Below are positions 7,781 through 14,163 of a stretch of DNA of 14,163 nucleotides, piece after piece. Positions within the stretch are counted from its first letter, which is position 1, and each line of letters starts with the position of its first letter. Source of the DNA: JBEEMU01 sp043778315 (GTDB taxonomy: Bacteria > Bacteroidota > Bacteroidia > Chitinophagales > Saprospiraceae); the NCBI GenBank assembly GCA_043778315.1, contig JAYWGJ010000388.1, positions 1-14,163 on the forward strand, written 5' to 3'. The notes under the pieces were generated by a model. That model searched no databases. It was not told the origin of the DNA and saw only the letters and a list, made by a program, of their open reading frames with translations. Both the position numbers and the translations under genes were made by a program.

Positions 7781-7842
7781 AATAATATATTTTAGAATTT
7801 GATATTACTGTTGTGAGGGTGTGTGGTATTATTGCATTGTTT

Positions 7843-7938
7843 CCGTAGGTTTTACCTACGGCTATGCACATTAAACCCTTATCAGGGTTGCGTTTCAAAT
7901 GCGTCCGTGTACATTTATATCCCCGTGATAAATCACGG
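7843..7938. repeat. Cluster of three short hairpins (REP-like)
   Basis: Three perfect inverted repeats follow one another: CCGTAGGT/ACCTACGG with a TTT loop (7843-7861), AACCCT/AGGGTT with a TATC loop (7874-7889), and CCGTGAT/ATCACGG with an AA loop (7923-7938). The stretch between the first two reads CTATGCACATTA. Short stable stems in series between genes resemble the repeated extragenic palindromes that Bacteroidota carry in many copies. No coding frame explains them. Confidence 0.6.
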
Positions 7939-7955
7939 TTTTATTCATTTCATAA

Positions 7956-7997
7956 AGGCTCAGAAAGCCACATCCTGTGGTGTTGCCTCCTGAGCCT
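7956..7997 (-). terminator. Nested hairpin, possible terminator of the giant T9SS gene
   Basis: Outer arms AGGCTCAG (7956-7963) and CTGAGCCT (7990-7997) enclose an inner stem CCACA/TGTGG (7968-7972, 7976-7980). It begins 17 bases beyond the stop codon of the 1538-residue gene. The T-tract after the stem on the minus strand is weak (TTTAT), so it could equally belong to the adjacent hairpin cluster as a fourth repeat element. Confidence 0.45.
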
Positions 7998-8014
7998 CTG
8001 ATGAAAAGTATGAT

Positions 8015-11000
8015 TTATTTGATGACGATTAGTTTAGTGGGCGCGTCTATCCCTGCTACTTTTAGGTAGTACAAACCTGCGTGCAGCCCGCTTATATCTA
8101 TGGTTTGCTGCGTAGCACTTACTTTATCGCGTAGCACTATTTTGCCCGTGAGGTCTATCACGGTGTAATAGTCGCCTACTACATCGGTGCTACTGCTCAA
8201 TACGACCGTGCTGCTCGCTGGATTAGGCGTAAGCAAAACAAATCTATCGAGGTTTACGCTCACTTTTTTGGGCGATTTTTTTCTCAAATTCACGCCTTGC
8301 GCCATACAGATATTGGCATCGGCATAATATTGGTCTAAACCCAATAAGGCTAACAAGCCCCGAGCTTCAAATACCGCCGTACCACCTGTATAAGGGCATT
8401 GCGCGGCGATGTATTGCAATAAGCTAATTTCGTTGCTTCGCGTAGCAGCTTCGCCTTTGGCAAAGTGACGGAAATAAAGGTTGTTCACCGCTTTTTGGTT
8501 CACCTCTTGTAGCTCTACGGCTTGCATAGTGGTATTGAGTACGGCGAGGTTATCGGCAGCGTTTTTGATTTGCTGGTCGGTAGTGCTGTCCAAAACCGCT
8601 AATGCGGTAGCGGTAGCGTCGTACTGTTGTTTCCAAACCTCAGCCACAGCTTCGTCGCCGTTGTCTATCGCCGCCGTGATATTAGCCGTGATAGTGCTTA
8701 GGCTTTGCGCCAAACTCTCTTTTTGCAAACTAATCGCGTCGGCTACTTTTAAGCTATTGGCAGCGTCGGTTTTGAGGCTCACGATGTCGGCAATAGCCGT
8801 AGTTGCCAAACTATCTTTTAGCGGCTGCCATTCGGTATGCGCTGCGAGCAGGGCAGGGTCGTTGCTTACTTTTTCGTACCAATCTTTTTGCGCTTCCCAA
8901 CGCATTTCGTCCGAAAACTCGATGGTTTCGGTACTGCCTTTCGCGATAGCGTATTGCTGCGCTATGCTGCTTGGTGGCGCAGGTGCGAAGGCTAAACCTG
9001 TACAAGATTGTAAAGCATCAAAGGCTTGTTTAATCCAACCTCCTTGCGGAGAAAACTCTACCCCGGGCGCACCTATAAACTGCGAGGCATCGAGCGGGTG
9101 ACTTAATACATTGCCACCTGCACCCTCGTTATAGAACAACTGACCTGTATACCCTGTCTGCACACTATTTGTGGTTTGATTCCATGCAGATTTATTGCCT
9201 GCATTGTAAACGCCTTCAAATAAATTACCTGCATCTTTGGCTTGTGCAGGCAGAAGATTGCTAACCGTAGTGCCGTAGAGCAAGCCCGTTGCGTGGGTTT
9301 GTATGTGATTGGTTTGCAACTGACTACCGCTATGCCCGGCATAAAGGCTGATGCCGTTAGTGGTATTGGTGGTGGTATTGCAAGTGTATGCTGCATTGCT
9401 TACGCCAAAACTATAAATAGCAGCTGTTTTTTTATTACTCGGCAGCGTGAGATAATCGTTGCTAAAGCCCGCAATATTATTGCGATTTAGTATCGCTCCC
9501 ACGATATTACTCAACTGAATAGCATTAGCTGCGGTTACATTCTGGAACTTTACCTTTTGCTCTCTGATGATTAGGTTGCTGCCGCCCGTGCCTGCTTGTA
9601 TGCCGCTTGCGTAGATAGCCGCCACACCTTTCTGTAAAGAGATAGTACTGTTAGCGGTAGCACTGATAGTACCGTCGATAGTGTATTTCGGGCTGTCTGT
9701 ATTTACCGACTGATTGATGTACACACCATACACCGCGTTAGGTGCGTTACTAGCCGTATTATTCCCTGCGCTAATATTTACGCCGTTCAGGGTGTATGAG
9801 CCTAGCGTATTATTATTCATAGATACGCCCGTACCGTCGGTAGTGATATTGCCTTTGCTGATAAGCAAGGTGCGTGATCCCCCGTTCACTTCCTCGATGC
9901 CCGTTTTTGTTTTGCGTGCAGTAATAGGGCTATTCCCGATATTTATATCATAAAAACTAGCCGACGAGTTGTCCATATACACGCCTCTATCCGCACCCAG
10001 AATATTAATAGGATTGGAGAACGCTCCACCTACGCCACTATTTGTAGGCGAGTAGGTGCTTCGCCACAAAGAAATAGCCGTAGGTGTACCAGGACTCTTT
10101 GGTACAGGGTTTACATCATAAATATCCGTAAAGGTAACTGATTTATTGTTTTGTTTGATGGTGCAATTAAAAGCATTGATACCATACTTGAAGCCATCAA
10201 AAGTACAGTCGGCAGAGCGAGCCATAATTAACTGTCCTCTATCGTGGGCTTGAAGTGCCGTTTCACCAACAAAATTTTGTAGCGGTGGAAAGAGCGTGCG
10301 TGTATTTCTAAAATCTACACCGCTAAAAGAACTAAAATTAGGAGACTGCGCTTTACTGCCCGAAGTAAGGAATACACCTATATTATTGTTTTCGAGACGC
10401 ACCCGCGCATTACCATTACGTTCCAAATATAACGTACTGCCGTAGTGTGCTTTGATACCAATATTGGCATCAGAAAGAATAAAGTTACGTTGATTGATGG
10501 GACTAATCGTAAAAGCAGTCCTAATGTCTAAACGTGACGGACTAAGCACGGTAATGCCTTCCCACATTCGGTCGATACCCTGTATGGTGTTGTCGTCGAG
10601 TTGCTCGCCTCCACTCAAATACACCTCTCTTCCTACGGGTACCCAGTTTTGGCTTAAACCGTCAGGTGCATAAAATCCGATTTGAATGCTCGCATCTTCG
10701 CACATCCTAAAATCCAAATTAGGCATATAGATATCTTTATTGAAAATAAGTTTACCGCGTATCAACCATCTCATCACCGTCGGACCGTCGGGACTCGGGT
10801 CTATCGCGATTGAAATAATATTTGGCGTGTTCCAAACTGGACTAATTGGTAGCCCAACACCTACTAAATTTGTGATAAGCGTACTGTCACCGCTTCTACC
10901 TATCAAGGTATAGCCAGGTAGATTAGCGCAGCTCGCTTGTTCTACATAAATAGTAGTAGAAGCCGTACAGCCCGAGGCGTTGGTAGCGGTAACGGTATAA

Positions 11001-12631
11001 GTACCGTGTACCGTGACCGAAATAGTGGCACCTGCCGCGCCCGTATTCCATACATAAGTGGCAGGCAGATAGCTTGCGGTAGCGGTGAGTACGGCGGGTT
11101 GTGCTGCGGTAATAGTAGCAGGGCTTGCCGCAATAGCGACCGTCATCGGTACTATCCGCACGGTGATACTAGCGGTTGCGGTGCAGGTATTAGGCGCGGC
11201 TACGGTAACGGTGTAAGTACCGACAGCAGCAGCAATAATAGGTACGGTTTGTCCCGTGTTCCACATATATGTCCCGCCGCCTGTGGCAGTGATGACTGCG
11301 GTCGATGTAGTATTACATACGACAGGATTACCCGTAATAGCTGCAGTCGGAAAGTTGGAGGTAGTAGTATAACTTGCTGTACCTGTACAACCCGCCGCCG
11401 TAGTAGCGGTGACGGTATAAGTAGCAGCGACTGTAGTTGTAATACTCGAGGTAGTAGCTCCTGTACTCCATCGATAAGTATTGTTATTTGCGGTATTATT
11501 AACCGACGCGGCGAGGTTAGTAGCGCAGGCAGCGATACTCGGCGTGATAGTAGCGACTACGGGCGGCTGCACCGTTACAGTAATGCTTTTAGTAGCTGCA
11601 CAAGTATTTAGGGACGTTGCCGTAACGGTATAAGTACTTGTATTGACAAGATTGACATTGATAGGATTGGTGGTAGCACTCGTACCTGACCACCGATAGT
11701 CTACATTAGTAGGAGTGTTAGCGTTTCCGTTTGCGGTCGGGTCAAGGTTTGGCGGTACAAGCGGAGCAGAAAGCGTAGCCGTTTGTAGTCCACCATAACA
11801 AAAACCGTTGGCTGGATTAGCAGTCAAATTAATCTCGTTGCTACTATTGATGTAAGTGATTGTGATTTTGCGTATTCGGAATTTTTGTGTGCCGCTACTA
11901 TTTCCACTTGCGCCGCCTAAGTTACCTCTGGCTGAAATCCACAATTTAGAATAATTTATTTGTGGAATACAAGGGCTGTAAACGAAAGCAGTCCGCCACG
12001 AGTTTACATAATTGATACCTTGTATGCCGGGTGCCTGCATAGGGTCGACGTTAAATAATGCTTCTACCGTCGGCACTATCGGGACTATAAAACTAGCGCT
12101 ATTGAACCCACTACCATTAGATAAAACGGGTACGGTAGAATAAAGCGGGTAATTTGAGAAATCACCACCCGTACACTCTAATTTAACATCACTGCGTATT
12201 AAGTTACAGTTGATAATAGAAAATGGAGCTTGTCCATCAGGTATTTTAAGCTCAATGGCAATTTTTACTTGTCTGCCTTTGATAGCTTCTTGCACGGCAA
12301 GAGGTATATTGTAATAAAAACCCTGCGAGCGGGCAACACCTGGCTCTGCGCCGACTTGCATTTCTAATACCCGTCCGTCGGTCGGGTCATCTAAAAGTAC
12401 GGGTTGTCCGTGCGAGGTGTTCCACATAGAAAAAGGCGGCGTAATACTATTTACACAAGCATCTGCGGTTGGACCGCTACAATACCCGCCCCAAATGTGC
12501 GACGCAGGCATTCCTGCAAAAGGTTTTGCTCCTGTGCCACAACTCGTGGCAACAGAAAAATCAATGGTTGTAATAGCTCCACTCTGTGCCAACACCTGGC
12601 ACATCGCCCAAAAAAGTAGCATTAACACCAT
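8015..12631 (-). CDS. Giant secreted mosaic protein: Ig-like repeats, beta-helix, helical region, T9SS type A domain
   Basis: This 1538-residue exported protein probably acts at the cell surface as an adhesin or polymer-binding protein (inference). Residues 1-15 resemble a signal peptide (cleavage after VLA) but lack any basic N-region residue. Residues 17 to about 260 look like a jelly-roll, carbohydrate-binding-like domain. Residues about 264-567 hold four Ig/PKD-like repeats with [ST]YTVT and Y-x-W-[NS] motifs. Residues about 570 to 1180 form a repetitive Asn/Gly/Ser-rich region, probably a right-handed beta-helix. Residues about 1240-1390 are alanine-rich, charged and helical, possibly coiled coil. 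From about 1463, FVLLTPNPASSTV, IDLTGKIVL and AGLYYLKVAG mark a type A T9SS domain. Four 8-bp tandem repeats just upstream raise the chance that the real start is at 12735 in other copy-number states. The hairpin at 7956-7997 may end its transcript. Confidence 0.85.
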   Translation of the reverse strand: MVLMLLFWAMCQVLAQSGAITTIDFSVATSCGTGAKPFAGMPASHIWGGYCSGPTADACVNSITPPFSMWNTSHGQPVLLDDPTDGRVLEMQVGAEPGVARSQGFYYNIPLAVQEAIKGRQVKIAIELKIPDGQAPFSIINCNLIRSDVKLECTGGDFSNYPLYSTVPVLSNGSGFNSASFIVPIVPTVEALFNVDPMQAPGIQGINYVNSWRTAFVYSPCIPQINYSKLWISARGNLGGASGNSSGTQKFRIRKITITYINSSNEINLTANPANGFCYGGLQTATLSAPLVPPNLDPTANGNANTPTNVDYRWSGTSATTNPINVNLVNTSTYTVTATSLNTCAATKSITVTVQPPVVATITPSIAACATNLAASVNNTANNNTYRWSTGATTSSITTTVAATYTVTATTAAGCTGTASYTTTSNFPTAAITGNPVVCNTTSTAVITATGGGTYMWNTGQTVPIIAAAVGTYTVTVAAPNTCTATASITVRIVPMTVAIAASPATITAAQPAVLTATASYLPATYVWNTGAAGATISVTVHGTYTVTATNASGCTASTTIYVEQASCANLPGYTLIGRSGDSTLITNLVGVGLPISPVWNTPNIISIAIDPSPDGPTVMRWLIRGKLIFNKDIYMPNLDFRMCEDASIQIGFYAPDGLSQNWVPVGREVYLSGGEQLDDNTIQGIDRMWEGITVLSPSRLDIRTAFTISPINQRNFILSDANIGIKAHYGSTLYLERNGNARVRLENNNIGVFLTSGSKAQSPNFSSFSGVDFRNTRTLFPPLQNFVGETALQAHDRGQLIMARSADCTFDGFKYGINAFNCTIKQNNKSVTFTDIYDVNPVPKSPGTPTAISLWRSTYSPTNSGVGGAFSNPINILGADRGVYMDNSSASFYDINIGNSPITARKTKTGIEEVNGGSRTLLISKGNITTDGTGVSMNNNTLGSYTLNGVNISAGNNTASNAPNAVYGVYINQSVNTDSPKYTIDGTISATANSTISLQKGVAAIYASGIQAGTGGSNLIIREQKVKFQNVTAANAIQLSNIVGAILNRNNIAGFSNDYLTLPSNKKTAAIYSFGVSNAAYTCNTTTNTTNGISLYAGHSGSQLQTNHIQTHATGLLYGTTVSNLLPAQAKDAGNLFEGVYNAGNKSAWNQTTNSVQTGYTGQLFYNEGAGGNVLSHPLDASQFIGAPGVEFSPQGGWIKQAFDALQSCTGLAFAPAPPSSIAQQYAIAKGSTETIEFSDEMRWEAQKDWYEKVSNDPALLAAHTEWQPLKDSLATTAIADIVSLKTDAANSLKVADAISLQKESLAQSLSTITANITAAIDNGDEAVAEVWKQQYDATATALAVLDSTTDQQIKNAADNLAVLNTTMQAVELQEVNQKAVNNLYFRHFAKGEAATRSNEISLLQYIAAQCPYTGGTAVFEARGLLALLGLDQYYADANICMAQGVNLRKKSPKKVSVNLDRFVLLTPNPASSTVVLSSSTDVVGDYYTVIDLTGKIVLRDKVSATQQTIDISGLHAGLYYLKVAGIDAPTKLIVIK
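10992..11636 (-). repeat. Tandem Ig-like repeat DNA, about 210-bp period, four units
   Basis: The coding signature for [ST]YTVT recurs at 10992-11003, 11208-11219, 11412-11423 and 11625-11636 (ACGGTATAAGTA or one mismatch on the plus strand). The intervals are 216, 204 and 213 bases, all multiples of three. The units are similar but not identical, so they are old enough to have diverged, though they can still recombine. They encode the Ig/PKD-like domains of the giant secreted protein. Confidence 0.75.
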
Positions 12632-12735
12632 GCTAGCCGATTTTGCAAAGCCGTGAAGCCGTGAAGCCGTGAAGCCGTGCGCGCTGCCCGCCCGTTTTTA
12701 TCAAACAGGTACGGAAGATAAGAAAATTTCGTCAT
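12622..12735 (-). CDS. Short upstream reading frame overlapping the giant gene start
   Basis: An ATG at 12735, preceded by AT-rich sequence typical of Bacteroidota starts, opens a 37-codon frame (MTKFSYLPYLFDKNGRAAR and onward) that passes through the AAGCCGTG repeats. It ends at a TAA (12622-12624) seven bases inside the giant gene, whose ATG is at 12629-12631. It may be a leader allowing translational coupling, or the true N-terminus of the giant protein in another repeat state. It is not an independent protein family I recognise. Whether it is translated is unknown. Confidence 0.4.
   Translation of the reverse strand: MTKFSYLPYLFDKNGRAARTASRLHGFTALQNRLAWC
12648..12679. repeat. Four perfect tandem copies of AAGCCGTG
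   Basis: The 8-bp unit AAGCCGTG (minus strand CACGGCTT) is repeated exactly four times, at 12648-12655, 12656-12663, 12664-12671 and 12672-12679. The tract lies 17 bases upstream of the annotated ATG of the giant secreted protein and downstream of another ATG at 12735. A unit of eight bases changes frame with each gain or loss, as in known phase-variable loci. Confidence 0.9.
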
Positions 12736-12800
12736 AATTAAAAATTGTTTTTAAAAAATTTAATTAAATTGGTTGAAATAAAGTGTACAAAACTTTGCTG

Positions 12801-12860
12801 AATAAGTTAGCGCTTGCTGGCGATTACGAAAATTCTGTAATTTCGTCGATTGAACTTATT
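12801..12860. other. Imperfect long hairpin in the leader of the giant gene
   Basis: AATAAGTT (12801-12808) pairs with AACTTATT (12853-12860), and the inner strands include ACGAAA against TTTCGT around a loop near ATTCTGTAA. The internal loop is asymmetric, 12 against 4 bases. If transcription starts near 12920 this structure lies in the 5' leader. It is AT-rich, so chance pairing is possible. Confidence 0.35.
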
Positions 12861-12926
12861 TAAACGCCGTATTTATATGCTTTATCGGATAATAAAGTGG
12901 TTTTTATTGGGTATCGCAATACTCTG

Positions 12927-12958
12927 CAAATATACATACATTTAATTTAAAAAAGCAA
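12927..12958 (-). promoter_or_regulatory. Candidate promoter for the giant T9SS gene
   Basis: Minus-strand TATATTTG (12927-12934) matches TAnnTTTG, with TTGC (12955-12958) 20 bases upstream as a -33 element. Transcription would start near 12920, giving a leader of about 185 bases to the ATG at 12735 or 290 bases to the one at 12631. Confidence 0.45.
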
Positions 12959-13125
12959 TTACTTTTTTTGCAAAAAATCCTACGAGCTTTTTACTATTTT
13001 TTATATATGTAATATATGGATAAACAATAAATTGGATAATGTTAATTTTTTAATGCTTTAAAAAGGGCTATAAAAGGGCGTTTTTTGGTGTTTTACAGGG
13101 CAACAGAAACAAAAAATCCTACAAA

Positions 13126-13160
13126 AAAAAGCAGCTACGCCTATTGCGCAGCTGCTTTTT
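13126..13160 (-). terminator. Rho-independent terminator after the type B T9SS gene
   Basis: Arms AAAAAGCAGCT (13126-13136) and AGCTGCTTTTT (13150-13160) form an 11-bp stem. After one mismatch, an inner CGC/GCG pairs around a short loop. On the minus strand a T8 run follows the stem. It lies 44 bases past the stop codon at 13205, the expected place. Confidence 0.8.
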
Positions 13161-13204
13161 AAGATTTTACGGAATGCAGACGTAGCACGCTGCGGCACTC
13201 AAAA

Positions 13205-14163
13205 TTATTCGAACAGCGTCAAATCGCCTTGCAGCACCTTCGTCACACCGTCCTCAAACTCTACTTCTATATAATACACAAATACCTGCGGGCGCATTTT
13301 CGTACCTTTAAACGTACCGTCCCAGCCGTACCTCGCGTCGTTGATAGGAAAGTCTTTGCCGCCGAAAACCTGCTCGCCCCAACGGTCAAATACATTCATT
13401 ACTTTTATTTTACGGACGTTCGCGCCCGAAAATACGGTAAATCTATCGTTTGAGCCATCGTCGTTTGGCGTGAATATATTAGGAATATACACCTCGCGGT
13501 CGTCCACAACCTCTATGCGCACCGTCGCCCACGCCACACAACCCGTGAAGTTTTTGACTAAGACCGAGTACTCGGTCGTGCGGAGCGGCGTTGCTACTGG
13601 GTCGACGCAAGTGATGCACGACAAGCCCGTCACGGGAGTCCATTCGTAGGTCAGCACTTCGTATGCGCCTTGTACTGCGCGTAGCTGCACCTGCGCGCCG
13701 AGCTTGATAGTCGCCGCAGGCGGGTCTATGCGTATATCGGGGAAGAGCGGCGGTTGCACCACGCAAGTACGGGTAGCGGTGCAGCCCCATGCGTCGGTCA
13801 CACTTACCGTGTAATTACCAGGCGCAAGGAGTTGCGAGGAGTCGGTTGCGCCACCCACAAATATATTATTTTCATCAATCCAACCATAACGGAACGGTGC
13901 TACGCCCGTGCGTGTGAGGCTCGGCGCGGCAGTGCCTAAATAAGGCGCAGGCACGCAGAGCGCAGGCGTAGTTTCTACTTTCGTAATACGAAAACCGCCC
14001 ACTACATCTATGCGCACCGTACCGCTCGCCGAGCAGCTACTTGCTATATCGGTAGCGATAACGGTATAAACTGTACCGTTTTGCGTGAGCGCAATCAAGC
14101 CGCGAGCCGTATCGGTTAGCTCCTGATTTGACCATTTATAGGTGTAGCCCGAACCCACAATAT
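13205..14163 (-). CDS. Secreted Ig/PKD-repeat protein with type B (gliding-motility-associated) C-terminal domain, partial
   Basis: The frame is open to the window edge, so only the last 319 or so residues are seen. The GTG at 14158 is an internal valine inside an Ig-like repeat, not a start. The visible part holds Ig/PKD-like modules (segments around YTYKWSN, FRYGWIDENN, NYTVSVTDAWGCTAT and LTYEWTPVTGL). The final 95 or so residues begin at YIPNIFTPNDDGSNDRF and continue with MNVFDRWGEQVF and GWDGTFKG. This is the CHU_C or type B T9SS sorting domain found on large surface proteins and gliding-associated adhesins. Export is expected through Sec and T9SS. The conserved cysteines of the Ig-like modules (GCTAT, CITCVD) are present. 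The gene has its own terminator (13126-13160). Its substrate is unknown. Confidence 0.9.
   Translation of the reverse strand, partial: IVGSGYTYKWSNQELTDTARGLIALTQNGTVYTVIATDIASSCSASGTVRIDVVGGFRITKVETTPALCVPAPYLGTAAPSLTRTGVAPFRYGWIDENNIFVGGATDSSQLLAPGNYTVSVTDAWGCTATRTCVVQPPLFPDIRIDPPAATIKLGAQVQLRAVQGAYEVLTYEWTPVTGLSCITCVDPVATPLRTTEYSVLVKNFTGCVAWATVRIEVVDDREVYIPNIFTPNDDGSNDRFTVFSGANVRKIKVMNVFDRWGEQVFGGKDFPINDARYGWDGTFKGTKMRPQVFVYYIEVEFEDGVTKVLQGDLTLFE

Larger units (their letters stand above)
12632..13204. other. 573-base intergenic region upstream of the giant gene
   Basis: This gap holds, from right to left on the minus strand, the terminator of the type B gene (13126-13160), a promoter candidate (12927-12958), an imperfect hairpin (12801-12860), the upstream start (12735) and the 8-bp repeat tract (12648-12679). 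Apart from these elements it is AT-rich with no supported gene. Confidence 0.6.

Noticed and set aside
7843..7997. Riboswitch upstream of the 528-residue gene
   Set aside because: The stems are simple separate hairpins without any conserved riboswitch core that I recognise, and the downstream gene is not metabolic.
8481..9101. Plus-strand frame of 206 codons with hydrophobic composition
   Set aside because: It lies antisense to the alanine-rich helical part of the giant protein. The apparent membrane-like character is a by-product of the complementary codons.
10937..11611. Plus-strand frame of 224 codons rich in Ser, Arg, Gly and Cys
   Set aside because: It is the reverse complement of the Thr/Ala/Val-rich Ig-like repeats of the giant gene, and its composition is explained by that shadowing.
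12972..13122. Direct repeat AAAAAATCCTAC at 12972-12983 and 13111-13122
   Set aside because: A 12-base A-rich repeat in AT-rich DNA is weak evidence for an attachment site or element boundary, and nothing mobile lies between the copies.

Overview
The window comes from a Bacteroidota chromosome. Three genes end in type A C-terminal sorting domains of the type IX secretion system (T9SS), and a fourth, cut by the right edge, ends in a type B (gliding-motility-associated, CHU_C) domain. Several intergenic regions carry the Bacteroidota promoter -7 box TAnnTTTG, and starts lack clear Shine-Dalgarno sites. The genus cannot be told from the sequence. No CRISPR array, tRNA, rRNA, transposase or phage gene was seen.

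Layout, left to right. Bases 1-81 (+) are the C-terminal tail of a probable RidA-family protein, converging on a Sfp-type 4'-phosphopantetheinyl transferase (100-759, -). Next is a secreted 616-residue protein with a PA domain and a T9SS tail (945-2795, -), with a hairpin terminator after its stop and a promoter candidate upstream. An AT-rich gap leads to fmt (3115-4056, -), which diverges from tig, trigger factor (4443-5804, +); both have promoter candidates in the shared gap. A perfect 54-bp palindrome terminates tig. It is followed by two copies of a roughly 100-bp palindromic repeat and a short heptamer repeat. Then come a secreted beta-propeller-like T9SS protein (6194-7780, -), a gap with four consecutive hairpins (7843-7997), a giant 1538-residue secreted mosaic protein (8015-12631, -), a 573-base gap, and the type B T9SS protein (13205 to the edge, -).

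The housekeeping genes act in protein birth: Fmt formylates initiator tRNA, trigger factor binds nascent chains at the ribosome, and the PPTase primes carrier proteins. The other genes encode exported or surface proteins that would leave through the Sec and T9SS routes; no T9SS machinery gene is present here.

The most notable signal is at the 5' end of the giant gene. Four perfect copies of an 8-bp unit lie between an upstream ATG (12735) and the annotated ATG (12631). In the present four-copy state the upstream ATG opens a 37-codon frame that stops just inside the gene. With three or six copies it would fuse in frame and supply the positively charged signal-peptide N-region that the annotated start lacks. 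This is a candidate phase-variable surface protein or translationally coupled leader. The two classes of palindromic non-coding repeat (5922-6135 and 7843-7997) are the other regions deserving attention.
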